A stretch of 20,131 nucleotides of DNA. Source: a virus. The notes below the pieces were generated by a model, which was not told the origin of the DNA, ran no database searches, and was given only the letters and a program-made list of their open reading frames with translations. Location of the stretch: IMG/VR virus record IMGVR_UViG_3300025137_000408, positions 1 to 20,131 of that record. One strand, 5' to 3'. Positions 12,478-19,439 of this stretch are shown piece by piece (the stretch's first letter is position 1; the number at the start of each line of letters is the position of its first letter). The translations under genes were made by a program, and so were the position numbers.

Positions 12478-12501
12478 TTAAAAATAAATGATAAAAACAA
12501 A
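12470..12501 (-). promoter_or_regulatory. Candidate Bacteroidota-type promoter for the SSB-like operon
   Basis: On the minus strand TTTG is followed after 20 bases by TATCTTTA, matching TTTG-N19/20-TAnnTTT. It lies 20 bases before the ATG at 12450, immediately after (and slightly overlapping the T-run of) the terminator of the preceding gene. The -7 half is part of a perfect palindrome. Confidence 0.5.
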
Positions 12502-12530
12502 AAAAGAGGCTAAACTTTCGCTTAAACCTC
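12499..12530 (-). terminator. Rho-independent terminator with a GAAA loop after the NinG-like gene
   Basis: On the minus strand GAGGTTTAAGC pairs with GTTTAGCCTC across a GAAA tetraloop (one bulged T and G-U pairs allowed), followed by seven Ts. It lies about 50 bases after the stop of the NinG-like gene and would end its transcript. The same Ts carry the -33 box of the next promoter, a compact arrangement. Confidence 0.7.
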
Positions 12531-12580
12531 CTTTTAACAAGTAATAGATAACTTAATAGACAATCAAATATAACAATTTT

Positions 12581-12973
12581 TTATAACTCTGCAACTTTTT
12601 TTTTGTAATGATTAATTAATTCTAAAATTTCTACATTACTATACTTTAATATTTGTCGGCTTTTTGTTTCTAATGCGTTTGCAGTACCAGTACCTAATTC
12701 AATATCTAAATTTCTACCAAACTTATATTGCTCTCCATACCTAAACACATTACAACCTGCACATTGTACTTGGCAATTTGTTTCGTCCCAACGAGTAGAA
12801 TAATGTTTCCTGCTCATAAAATGACCACATTGTAAACTTTTCCAATGGTCTTTTTTTCCACAAGTAAAACATTCTGCTATACCACTATGGGTTGCATATC
12901 GTCTTCTAATATATTGAGAGAAAATATTGTCAGCTTTTTTTACTAACGTACTACGCTTTGGTTTTCTTGCCAT
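12581..12973 (-). CDS. ninG: NinG/Rap-like recombination nuclease
   Basis: This 130-residue protein resembles lambda NinG (Rap), a structure-specific endonuclease that acts on recombination intermediates such as Holliday junctions and D-loops. Visible motifs are a basic N-terminus (ARKPKRSTLVKKAD), ECFTCGK at 34-40, LQCGHFMSRKH at 47-57, WDETNCQVQCAGCN at 62-75, and FGRNLDIELG. The Cys and His residues (C35, C38, C49, H51, C71, C74) form the HNH-like zinc site of this family. It is shorter than lambda NinG, lacking part of its N-terminal region. It starts by TAATG overlap after the 56-residue gene and is followed by a clear terminator. Confidence 0.85.
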   Translation of the reverse strand: MARKPKRSTLVKKADNIFSQYIRRRYATHSGIAECFTCGKKDHWKSLQCGHFMSRKHYSTRWDETNCQVQCAGCNVFRYGEQYKFGRNLDIELGTGTANALETKSRQILKYSNVEILELINHYKKKVAEL

Positions 12974-13143
12974 TAGATAATGACATTGTCGAGTATTTGT
13001 ATAATATGACGAATTTCTGACCTTTCAAATTTACCAGTTACTTCTGCATTATAGGTCTTAAATGTTAAATGATACATATCTTTATCTGCATCGTGTTTTA
13101 ATTCTTTTTTACCTAAATGTTTAATTTGTAAATCAAAATTCAT
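12973..13143 (-). CDS. Small hypothetical protein, 56 aa
   Basis: This 56-residue protein begins MNFDLQIKHLGKKELKHDAD, has a strand DMYHLTFKTYNAEVTG and ends with the helix FERSEIRHIIQILDNVII. It looks like a small soluble alpha/beta protein. Its stop overlaps the ATG of the NinG-like gene by one base (TAATG), so the two are translated together. A promoter-like site lies 59 bases or more upstream. I recognise no family. Confidence 0.65.
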   Translation of the reverse strand: MNFDLQIKHLGKKELKHDADKDMYHLTFKTYNAEVTGKFERSEIRHIIQILDNVII

Positions 13144-13201
13144 AATTATAGTTTTATGGCTTAATTATATTTTATAACATTTTTGCCTTTTTGCTAACTG
13201 C

Positions 13202-13232
13202 AAAATTTATATTAAAATATTATAATATCCAA
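13202..13232 (-). promoter_or_regulatory. Candidate promoter in the 134-base gap before the NinG operon
   Basis: On the minus strand TTG (in ACTTGG) is followed after 20 bases by TAAATTTT and then G, near the Bacteroidota TTG-N20-TAnnTTTG pattern. The gap 13144-13277 holds no gene I can support. It leaves a leader of about 55 bases before the ATG at 13143, longer than at the other sites. No convincing terminator is seen in the gap for the holin gene. Confidence 0.35.
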
Positions 13233-13277
13233 GTTATATTAAATATCTGATAAAATCAAGTATTTTTATAAAAAGGT

Positions 13278-13733
13278 TTACTTTTTCCAGTTTTTTGTTA
13301 TTTTTTCAGCAGAACGCATACCAAAATAACCTCCATAAACTAATAATAGTAATGATGATAATAAATCTATCCAATTTGAATCTATTGAAAATCCCTCAAC
13401 AGAACTGTCAAGTATAATGTAAATAAATAAAGTAGAAGTTAAAAAAGCTAATGTTAAAGGTCTTATGTTCCTTGTTAAATAACTATCAGTTTTGTTATCA
13501 CTTACCCAACGTCTGGTAACTTCTTCCATTTCCTTATTCTGTTGGTCGTGGATAAGTTGTTGAAGTTTAATTTTATCGTCCGTAGGTATGTTGGACTTTG
13601 TTATTTCACTAATTGCTTCGGTTGGAGATATGACACCCTCTAACACTTCTCCTAATGCTGGATTAATTACTTTTGCAGCACCTAACAATAACTTGCCTAA
13701 TGTGGTGTCTTTAAATTTTTTTTTATCTGGCAT
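13278..13733 (-). CDS. GTA-type (3TM) phage holin
   Basis: This 151-residue protein has an N-terminal amphipathic helix (LGKLLLGAAKVINPALGEVL) with a short acidic linker, then RWVSDNKTDSYLTRNIRPL at 75-93, and two membrane segments: about 94-108 (TLAFLTSTLFIYIIL) and 122-140 (IDLLSSLLLLVYGGYFGMR), ending in a basic tail. The W-x-x-D-x-x-x-x-S-x-L-x-x-x-x-R-P pattern before the first span and G-Y-F-G-x-R-x-x-E-K after the second are typical of GTA_holin_3TM proteins. It would make membrane holes that release the amidase. It lies right after the amidase gene, joined by a one-base overlap. Confidence 0.8.
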   Translation of the reverse strand: MPDKKKFKDTTLGKLLLGAAKVINPALGEVLEGVISPTEAISEITKSNIPTDDKIKLQQLIHDQQNKEMEEVTRRWVSDNKTDSYLTRNIRPLTLAFLTSTLFIYIILDSSVEGFSIDSNWIDLLSSLLLLVYGGYFGMRSAEKITKNWKK

Positions 13734-14167
13734 TAATATCTGTTGCTTATGTTTTCGTATTCTTTTGTAGCATCAAAACTAGGACAAGCCTTTGAAGAAA
13801 AATCTCTGTGTCCGTATATAATAGCTTTAGGATATGAATCCTTTAATTGACATAATAAATCAACCAAAGAATCTTTTTGTTCCTCTGTTCTGGTATCTTT
13901 AGCTATCCATTTACCATTTTGTTTTTTCGCTTCTACTCCTCCTGCATAACAAATACCTATACTATCCCAGTTATGTCCTTTAGTGTGAGCCCCAGACATT
14001 TCTATTGGTCTGCCCTCCTCTACTTCTCCGTCCAATCTAATAACAAAATGATAGCCAACATCTTTCCAACCCTTTCGTAAATGCACCTTACGACACCATT
14101 CAACTCCTATATCTCTACCCTCTTGGGTGGCAGTACAATGGACTATTATTTTATTTATTTTTCTCAT
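13733..14167 (-). CDS. N-acetylmuramoyl-L-alanine amidase endolysin (T7-lysozyme type)
   Basis: This enzyme cuts the amide bond between muramic acid and the stem peptide. I prefer the start at 14167 (MRKINKIIVH, 144 residues) over 14200. The first 11 codons of the longer form are not part of the fold, and the shorter start overlaps the holin-like gene by only 17 bases. The Amidase_2 site is complete: zinc ligands H10 (IIVHCTAT), H120 (YGHRD) and C128 (SKACPSFDA), plus Y39 in VGYHFVI and K126, matching Y46 and K128 of T7 lysozyme. There is no signal peptide, so it needs a holin, and holin genes lie on both sides. It is the main lysis enzyme. Confidence 0.92.
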   Translation of the reverse strand: MRKINKIIVHCTATQEGRDIGVEWCRKVHLRKGWKDVGYHFVIRLDGEVEEGRPIEMSGAHTKGHNWDSIGICYAGGVEAKKQNGKWIAKDTRTEEQKDSLVDLLCQLKDSYPKAIIYGHRDFSSKACPSFDATKEYENISNRY

Positions 14168-14306
14168 TGTTTTGATAAATTTTTTGTACCGTATAGACAA
14201 TAGAAGCTAAAAGTAATATAACCTTTAAACTATTTTCAACCGCAGTAAAACTTACACTTAGGGCTATCCCATTGAACAACCCTATTTTTAAATCTTCTAA
14301 GCTCAT
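14151..14306 (-). CDS. Small holin-like membrane protein, 51 aa
   Basis: This 51-residue protein starts MSLEDLKIGLFNGIALSVSF and has a hydrophobic stretch at about 25-42 (SLKVILLLASIVYTVQKI) with a short charged tail (YQNNEKNK). One span preceded by a weakly hydrophobic amphipathic part is typical of small holins. It is joined by ATGA to the 32-residue gene, and its end overlaps the amidase gene by 17 bases, so it belongs to the lysis cassette. A regulator of lysis timing (antiholin) is an alternative. No sequence family recognised. Confidence 0.7.
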   Translation of the reverse strand: MSLEDLKIGLFNGIALSVSFTAVENSLKVILLLASIVYTVQKIYQNNEKNK

Positions 14307-14401
14307 AATTTCATTCTATCAAGAAATCTATTCCATAGCGATATAAGATAAAAATTAAAGGATTCTAAACCATTAGCTATCCACCTCAATAATCTTACCA
14401 C
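14303..14401 (-). CDS. Tiny membrane-peptide-like protein with a GTG start, 32 aa
   Basis: This 32-residue protein, VVRLLRWIANGLESFNFYLI followed by SLWNRFLDRMKL, is basic and amphipathic. The GTG at 14401 shares its G with the TAG stop of the gene before (TAGTG), and its TGA overlaps the next ATG (ATGA). That double coupling is good evidence for translation. It sits in the lysis block and recalls tiny lysis-associated membrane peptides. An ATG start is not available in this frame. Function unknown. Confidence 0.5.
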   Translation of the reverse strand: MVRLLRWIANGLESFNFYLISLWNRFLDRMKL

Positions 14402-14535
14402 TATTTCTTTTCTTCTTCTTTCTCCACCGATTCATTTAACACTTTTACAATTTCTTGTGCTTGTGCTAATACTGCAATAGGTAGTGTGTTAATAATTGCG
14501 TTTACTTTAGCGATTTGTTCTTTTGTAATTTCCAT
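14401..14535 (-). CDS. Small helical protein, 44 aa
   Basis: This 44-residue protein is MEITKEQIAKVNAIINTLPI followed by AVLAQAQEIVKVLNESVEKE and an acidic-lysine tail. It forms two amphipathic helices around a Pro. I recall similar M-E-I-T-K-E-Q-x-x-x-x small proteins near phage lysis or tail genes, without known function. It is coupled to the 32-residue gene by TAGTG and is the first gene after the fibre block. Confidence 0.65.
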   Translation of the reverse strand: MEITKEQIAKVNAIINTLPIAVLAQAQEIVKVLNESVEKEEEKK

Positions 14536-14571
14536 AATTAAATTTTTTTAGTTATTATGTAAATATACAAA

Positions 14572-14850
14572 TTATTCTGGCAAATCTTCATATTCGTCTT
14601 CATAGTCGCTTGGCAGATGTGATTCTATTTCTGTAATAGTTTCAGCATCTAAAGCATCTTTATAAACATCGTTAGCCAATAGAAACAGAAAATGTCTTTT
14701 AATACTATCTGTTTGTAACTCGTCATTAACATCAACTAATTGTTTTTCAACTTGTGCTAAAATTGCTTCTCTTATTTCCTCATCATAAAATTCAGCGGTA
14801 ATAGTATTTCTCCTAATTTTAGTGTTTTGTTCTGGTATTATTATACTCAT
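14572..14850 (-). CDS. Hypothetical acidic protein, 92 aa, after the fibre gene
   Basis: I do not recognise this 92-residue protein. It starts MSIIIPEQNTKIRRNTITAE and is helical and acidic after residue 20, ending in DYEDEYEDLPE. The segment RHFLFLLANDVYKDALDAE at about 52-70 looks like a helical core. Its ATG shares one base with the fibre stop (position 14850), which suggests translation together. Such small genes directly after a tail fibre gene often encode a fibre assembly helper, but that is only a position argument here. Confidence 0.6.
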   Translation of the reverse strand: MSIIIPEQNTKIRRNTITAEFYDEEIREAILAQVEKQLVDVNDELQTDSIKRHFLFLLANDVYKDALDAETITEIESHLPSDYEDEYEDLPE

Positions 14851-17075
14851 TATTTTGCTTTTAATAATTCAACTTCTTCTTTTAATTCTTGTATTGCTTT
14901 TACTAATATCGGCACAATTTTTCCGTAACTTAATTCTAATTTATCTTCGTTTTCTGAATAAACTAATCTTAAAGTATCGTTGTCTAACTCTTGAACTTCT
15001 TGTGCTATAAACCCAAAGTCCTTTTTGCCTTTATTTGCTGAATAAAATTCTACTTCTGTTTCGTTATTATCTTCATCAACTTCTGTTCTTGTTTCTGCTC
15101 TATTATCCCACACAAACTCTCTTGGTTGTAAAGCATCAATAAAAGCTAATCCATATTCTAAATCTTTTATTTCTGATTTATCTCTTTCGTCAGACAATGA
15201 TGTTATAGATGTAACTGCACAACGTAAAGCAGTAATATTTGAATCTCCTAAAGTTATTTCATTATCAACGCTTCCAGATGACGGAGCGGCATTTCTACCG
15301 ATTACAATTTGATTTTCTCCAGTAAGATTTCCAGCTCCATTCCCAGTTTGATGACCTAAATATGTGCAACCAAAAGCATATTGTCCAGTATATGCTAAAC
15401 CTCGAATCATATTACCAGCTCTATAACCTATTAATGTATTTTGTTTCGCGTCTGTTGAACTAACCCCAAAGGCTTGCCCAGCTTCATAACCAATGAAAGT
15501 GTTATGACTTGAGTTCACATTTCTCCCCGCTCTCGTACCTATTTGGGTTGTATAACTATAAACATTTATATAACCAGCTTGATAACCTATTATAGTACTA
15601 CCGTCATTATTTGCCATAGCATTTCCTGCATCTATTCCAATAACAACATTTTCAGTAGCGTTTGCACTATTAAGATTAGATGGAACATTACCAATAAAAG
15701 CATTACCAGTTCCAACAGTAGTACAATCTGAAAGACCATTTAAACTAGATGCTCCACCACCACCTGCAGCGGCTAATTCTAATTTACCTAAAGAAGCATT
15801 GTAAGTTAAAACATCGCCATTACTTGCACCACTTTGAATACCTGGTATTTGTAAAGTTGTATGACTTGAATTACCTAATACAATAAAATTACTTTGTCCG
15901 ATTGGACTTGTTGCTCCGTCTTTACCTATTATTATAGTATTGTTCCAAGCACCAGTATCGTCTCCTGCTCCATAGCCAACTAAAACATTATCTACTCCAG
16001 TTGTTTGTTGTCCTGCATTAACACCAATAGCAACATTTCTATCTCCTGCACTTGCTGCAGATAAAGCACTTTGACCTATTGCAACACAATCATCAGCACC
16101 AGAACAATTTACCATTGCTTGGTGTCCTATGGCAGTACTTCTTGCCCCATCGTTTGCCATCATTGCATTAGACCCAACCGCAACATTTAACATTCCAGTT
16201 CCCATTGACATAGCTTGATAACCTATACCAGTTGAAAACTGCCCAGTATGAGACCTCCCAGACCTCCAACCAAGCATTGTTCTGTATCCAGAAGTCGTAT
16301 TAGTTAAACCACTTTCAAACCCTATATATGTAGAACCAACTCCGCTTGTGTGTGCTCTACCTGCAGTATATCCAACCGCAGTACAACCCTCAACAGTTGC
16401 ATTTTGTAAAGCACCGCCACCGATAGCAGTACAACTAATTCCGCTTACGTCTGCTCCTGCTCCACCAACGTAAAACGAACCACCTAAAGCAGTTAAGTTT
16501 CCACCAGTTGCTCCATCACCCGCTTGCCAGCCTACGGCAGTTATTGCCGAGCCAGTAGCATTTGCACCAGCTCTATAACCAACCGCGACAGAGTCAAAAC
16601 CTGAACCAGTAGACATTGCTTGATATCCAATAGCGACATTACTATAAGTATTCGATAAATTTTTTCCCGCTTGATTTCCTATAAAAACATTGTATTGAAC
16701 TTGCAAAGTTGATAATTGACAAGCCTCGTATCCAATGACAACGTTATTATCTCTTGCGTTATCACTTGTAGTTTTAAAGGAATCAAATCCAATAGCTATA
16801 TTTTTAGGCGAGCCGACTACTGAATTTCCTGCATTTTCTCCAATAAATAAACATCCAGTTGCTCCAGATATTCCACTTGGTATATTGATAAAGAAAGCAT
16901 TATCGTTTGTTAAATCTATGCTTACATCACTAAGTCCGTTTAAATCTGATGCACCACCACTACTTAAGTTAGACGGAGCTATTCGTACGTTATCCGTACC
17001 ATTATATCCAACGACAAATTGAACATCTGTCGAGTTTGTTTTTAAGTCAAATTGACTAAATTTCTTGTTTGCCAT
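14850..17075 (-). CDS. Tail fibre with AIG repeats and C-terminal peptidase S74 chaperone
   Basis: This 741-residue protein is a probable receptor-binding fibre. Residues 1-45 form an N-terminal attachment part. Residues about 70-610 contain more than 20 imperfect repeats around V/A-A/I-I/V-G-x-x-A-G/M (for example VAIGYQAM, VAVGYRAG, TAVGWQAG), like the YadA-type head and trimeric beta-helix. Residues 628-741 are a peptidase S74 domain: S628 in LSDERDK with K633 as the dyad, then GFIAQEVQEL and YGKIVPILVKAIQELK, ending in a coiled coil. S74 domains help trimer folding and cleave themselves off before that Ser. The N-terminal LNGLSD module recurs near residue 445. The fold is clear; the receptor is not known. 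Confidence 0.9.
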   Translation of the reverse strand: MANKKFSQFDLKTNSTDVQFVVGYNGTDNVRIAPSNLSSGGASDLNGLSDVSIDLTNDNAFFINIPSGISGATGCLFIGENAGNSVVGSPKNIAIGFDSFKTTSDNARDNNVVIGYEACQLSTLQVQYNVFIGNQAGKNLSNTYSNVAIGYQAMSTGSGFDSVAVGYRAGANATGSAITAVGWQAGDGATGGNLTALGGSFYVGGAGADVSGISCTAIGGGALQNATVEGCTAVGYTAGRAHTSGVGSTYIGFESGLTNTTSGYRTMLGWRSGRSHTGQFSTGIGYQAMSMGTGMLNVAVGSNAMMANDGARSTAIGHQAMVNCSGADDCVAIGQSALSAASAGDRNVAIGVNAGQQTTGVDNVLVGYGAGDDTGAWNNTIIIGKDGATSPIGQSNFIVLGNSSHTTLQIPGIQSGASNGDVLTYNASLGKLELAAAGGGGASSLNGLSDCTTVGTGNAFIGNVPSNLNSANATENVVIGIDAGNAMANNDGSTIIGYQAGYINVYSYTTQIGTRAGRNVNSSHNTFIGYEAGQAFGVSSTDAKQNTLIGYRAGNMIRGLAYTGQYAFGCTYLGHQTGNGAGNLTGENQIVIGRNAAPSSGSVDNEITLGDSNITALRCAVTSITSLSDERDKSEIKDLEYGLAFIDALQPREFVWDNRAETRTEVDEDNNETEVEFYSANKGKKDFGFIAQEVQELDNDTLRLVYSENEDKLELSYGKIVPILVKAIQELKEEVELLKAK
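15240..16880 (-). repeat. AIG-type protein repeats within the fibre gene
   Basis: The coding sequence has many diverged copies of a unit of about 20-25 codons, with the core A/V-x-G-x-x-A-G and a turn of N/S/T/G. The DNA copies are only weakly alike, so this is an old protein-level repeat rather than a recent tandem duplication. The LNGLSD cap and the following glycine/serine linker appear twice, near 16930-16965 and near 15735-15765 (plus-strand coordinates), which divides the fibre into two modules. Confidence 0.75.
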
Positions 17076-17083
17076 TTTTTATA

Positions 17084-17257
17084 TTATTCTGTTGTTATGT
17101 TTATGTTATTTTCCGTTAATAAGTAATCTCCGTTTTCTGCTAATAATTCAAAGAAAGGAGTAGGGTCTGGAAATTTATAGTTGTAGTAATCTCCTCCCCA
17201 ACCATTTTCTTGTACCAATCCCCAATCTGTTTTTACATATATGCTTCCCCAACCCAT
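17084..17257 (-). CDS. Small aromatic protein before the fibre gene, 57 aa
   Basis: This 57-residue protein starts MGWGSIYVKTDWGLVQENGW and has GGDYYNYKFPDPTPFFELLA, ending in an acidic threonine/asparagine tail. The M-G-W-G-x-I/V-Y-x-K-T-x-W-G motif is one I recognise from small proteins next to tail-fibre genes of Bacteroidota phages. It is glycine- and tryptophan-rich, without a membrane span, and probably a virion or fibre-associated protein. It starts 3 bases after the stop of the 110-residue gene. Role unknown. Confidence 0.65.
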   Translation of the reverse strand: MGWGSIYVKTDWGLVQENGWGGDYYNYKFPDPTPFFELLAENGDYLLTENNINITTE

Positions 17258-17259
17258 AG

Positions 17260-17592
17260 TTATATTTTATTTGTTTCGTAATCTATTCCGTAAAAAGTAT
17301 GTATTCCGTTATCGATAGGAGTTACTGCATAACTTTTCCAACCATAAGGGTGGTCCTCTAAATCATTCCACATAACATCTACGTGATATTTGTTGCTTAA
17401 TACTTCTTCTTTTATTATACTACCCTCATCATCATATTCAGCATCTTCAATAATTATTTTACCTATTTTTATTACTGCGTGTGAGTGTGTAGGGTGTTCG
17501 TTTTCTTCCTCATCAATATCATAACCTAATGCTTTAATTTTTTTTATAGCACTTGTTTCGTCCACAAATTCATATTTGCCAATCTTTATCAT
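17260..17592 (-). CDS. Hypothetical structural-block protein, 110 aa
   Basis: This 110-residue acidic protein has MIKIGKYEFVDETSAIKKIK at the start, a histidine-rich spot ENEHPTHSHAVIKIG at about 30-45, and VDVMWNDLEDHPYGWKSYAV. It looks like a compact alpha/beta fold. I do not recognise a family by certain motif, although similar short proteins occur among tail genes of Bacteroidota phages. It is joined to the lectin-like gene by ATGA. Confidence 0.65.
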   Translation of the reverse strand: MIKIGKYEFVDETSAIKKIKALGYDIDEEENEHPTHSHAVIKIGKIIIEDAEYDDEGSIIKEEVLSNKYHVDVMWNDLEDHPYGWKSYAVTPIDNGIHTFYGIDYETNKI

Positions 17593-18875
17593 ATAGTTAA
17601 ATTTAATGCTTCGGTTGTTGTTAATGCTTGATTGTAAACTCTAAAATCGTATAGTTTAGTAGAAGCTCTTTCTGTACTATTACCAAAATCGTTTTGTATA
17701 TTAATTCCTTTTAAAATGTTAGCTACACCACCTAAATCGCCAGATTTAACACTTACACCATTAACATATATTTCATATAATTGACCATTAGTAATTCTAA
17801 CTGCAAATTTATTTCTAGAATAAAAAGGTAGCAAAATTTCTCCAAAATTTATTAAATATATTGTTTGACCTCCAACACTAAATCTTGACCTAAAATAATA
17901 TTGACCTCCACTTTCATAAGATATTAAATCAAAAAAATCTTGGAAACCTGAATCTCTAATTAAAAAAGTTGATTTAAAATTTCCGTCAAAAGAATATGCT
18001 TCAAAATCAAAAAATAAAGTAACATTTTCTCCTAATGTGTAAGCAGTTGTACATTCAAGATTGTCTAAGTTTCTTGTTGCTATTTGACTTGTTGTAGGTA
18101 TATAACTTGTTGCTCCAGTACCCTCCTCTATTTGACAACCCCATACATAAGCAAACGCAGTTGATGACGTATCGTTAGCATCAATAGTTCCACTTGTACT
18201 TCTTGGACTAAAAAGACCAGATACAGTTGTATTTGCATCTGTGTTAAATGTTACAGATAATCTGTACCAACCATTTCCATAATTTTCTACTTTCTTCTTT
18301 ATAAAAGAAAAGGTATTTGTAGGATTTGTGCCTGGAATACTTGTAGTTATTGTGTTTGTACTAAATTGATATATTGCTTCTCCTCTTTGTGGGTATGCAC
18401 CTTGCATCCTCATAGCAAAATAATCTCCCTCTCCTTGTTTAACAAATAAAGAAAAATTAACGTCCATTTGTGTTGCTGATGATTTGGTAGCACCACTTGA
18501 AACATAATTAGCAGAAGTTGATGTCCTTGTTATTTTATCAGCATTTAATTCTCCACTTGGGGAAATAATTTGGTCTGTTGTTACTGTAATACCAACCTTG
18601 GAATATGATGTATTTGATAAATCTTCTGAGTTTCTTAATCTATTTACTCTTTCAGCCTCTGTTAAAACAGACGGACAATTTGTATTTAACCAATCTAATC
18701 TTGGAACATTTGAACTTACTTCCTCAATTAATCCGTCCTTGCGAACTCTTGTTGCATTTCCAGTCCTTATTACTCCAAAATCTTGGCTTCCGTCATTAGG
18801 AAGAATGGTGTATAGTGTAGAGGGCGATTCTTTATATCCGCTTGGTATTAACGCTATGTCTGGACTTTTGCTCAT
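17589..18875 (-). CDS. Lectin/LamG-like virion protein, 428 aa
   Basis: With the start at 18875 (MSKSPDIALIPSGYKES) the protein has 428 residues; that ATG shares one base with the stop of the upstream gene, while 18917 would give a 43-base overlap. The N-terminal IPSGYKES ... RVRKDGLIEEV segment recurs in Bacteroidota phage virion proteins. The rest is beta-rich: one sandwich at about 90-260 (residues with NGWYRLSVTF and YVWGCQIEEGTGATSYIPT), and a second at 270-428, with NKFAVRITNGQLYEIYVNGV and KLYDFRVYNQALTTTEA, a typical LamG/concanavalin-like ending. It probably binds a cell-surface polysaccharide or decorates the virion. Confidence 0.78.
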   Translation of the reverse strand: MSKSPDIALIPSGYKESPSTLYTILPNDGSQDFGVIRTGNATRVRKDGLIEEVSSNVPRLDWLNTNCPSVLTEAERVNRLRNSEDLSNTSYSKVGITVTTDQIISPSGELNADKITRTSTSANYVSSGATKSSATQMDVNFSLFVKQGEGDYFAMRMQGAYPQRGEAIYQFSTNTITTSIPGTNPTNTFSFIKKKVENYGNGWYRLSVTFNTDANTTVSGLFSPRSTSGTIDANDTSSTAFAYVWGCQIEEGTGATSYIPTTSQIATRNLDNLECTTAYTLGENVTLFFDFEAYSFDGNFKSTFLIRDSGFQDFFDLISYESGGQYYFRSRFSVGGQTIYLINFGEILLPFYSRNKFAVRITNGQLYEIYVNGVSVKSGDLGGVANILKGINIQNDFGNSTERASTKLYDFRVYNQALTTTEALNLTI

Positions 18876-19324
18876 TATCTTTGTACTATTATAATAGAAG
18901 TTGCCATATAACCCCAAATGCCATTTGCTTGAAAACGTAAAGATGCTTTTTCATTAGCATTTATAGGAGCTGATTCCTCAAAATTAAAATCTAATACCAT
19001 ACCCTCACTTGGTGTATAGGTTAAAGTTTTCGTAGTTACTAAGGTGTTTAATCCTTTGTATATAGAAATAGTAGCACTTGTACCAGTAGGTGTACCATAT
19101 GTAAGATATTTGTTAGCAGTTATAGTAACACTTTGTATGTAACAATTAAAAGGCAAAGGTATCGTACCATAAGAAAATGGAAAATCTGTTGATAATCCAG
19201 TATCATATAGTGTAAAGGTTGAGGTTGCATCGTGAAAATGTCTCCAATTTAAGAACATTTTTTCCGAAGTGTTTCCTCTCCTAACGCTTTGGTTTGATAT
19301 TGCTTGTGTCGTTGTTTCTAACAT
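18875..19324 (-). CDS. Beta-rich structural-block protein, 149 aa
   Basis: This 149-residue protein is mostly strands: FTLYDTGLSTDFPFSYGTIP, then YIQSVTITANKYLTYG, ATISIYKGLNTLVTTKTLTY and MVLDFNFEES, ending in WGYMATSIIIVQR. The arrangement suggests a beta-sandwich found in phage surface proteins. The N-terminal MLETTTQAISNQSVRRGNTS is flexible. It lies between the connector-like gene and the lectin-like gene and is joined to the latter by TAATG. No enzyme motif is seen. Likely virion or fibre component. Confidence 0.7.
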   Translation of the reverse strand: MLETTTQAISNQSVRRGNTSEKMFLNWRHFHDATSTFTLYDTGLSTDFPFSYGTIPLPFNCYIQSVTITANKYLTYGTPTGTSATISIYKGLNTLVTTKTLTYTPSEGMVLDFNFEESAPINANEKASLRFQANGIWGYMATSIIIVQR

Positions 19325-19439
19325 TCTTTATTTTACTAAGAAATTCATTTAATAAATTAACATTCTTAGGTTTCGGTTTACTATTTCTATTTTTTTTTGC
19401 TTTTAAAATTTCTATTCCATTATTCATAAAGTGATTCAT
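19281..19439 (-). CDS. Small basic protein, 52 aa
   Basis: This 52-residue protein starts MNHFMNNGIEILKAKKNRNS and continues KPKPKNVNLLNEFLSKIKNV, very basic with a lysine-proline stretch. Its ATG (19439) overlaps the connector-like gene stop as ATGA; a second in-frame ATG lies four codons on. Its 3' end overlaps the beta-rich gene by 44 bases. The coupling favours a real gene, the large overlap argues some caution. It could bind DNA or act in assembly; nothing more can be said. Confidence 0.5.
   Translation of the reverse strand: MNHFMNNGIEILKAKKNRNSKPKPKNVNLLNEFLSKIKNVRNNDTSNIKPKR

Noticed and set aside
13234-13277. Weak hairpin after the holin gene (TGAT-TTT-ATCA)
   Set aside because: The stem is only four base pairs plus a bulge, all AT-rich but for one pair, with no clear T-run directly after, so I do not call a terminator.
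14168-14200. Upstream ATG for the amidase at 14200
   Set aside because: The extra 11 residues lie before the first strand of Amidase_2; the ATG at 14167 starts exactly where the fold begins.
14536-14571. TATATTTA in the gap before the 44-residue gene
   Set aside because: It fits a -7 element but has no TTG at 19-20 bases upstream, only a TTTG at 13 bases; too weak in AT-rich DNA.
15240-16880. Repeats as a CRISPR-like or recent tandem array
   Set aside because: The units are diverged at DNA level, in frame, and translate to the AIG repeats of a fibre protein.
15543-17022. Plus-strand frames within the fibre gene
   Set aside because: They arise from the repetitive codons of the fibre on the other strand and show serine/isoleucine-rich shadow composition.
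18876-18917. Upstream ATG for the lectin-like gene at 18917
   Set aside because: It would overlap the preceding gene by 43 bases, while the ATG at 18875 gives a TAATG junction and begins at the recognisable M-S-K-S-P-D-I-A-L-I-P-S-G-Y-K motif.
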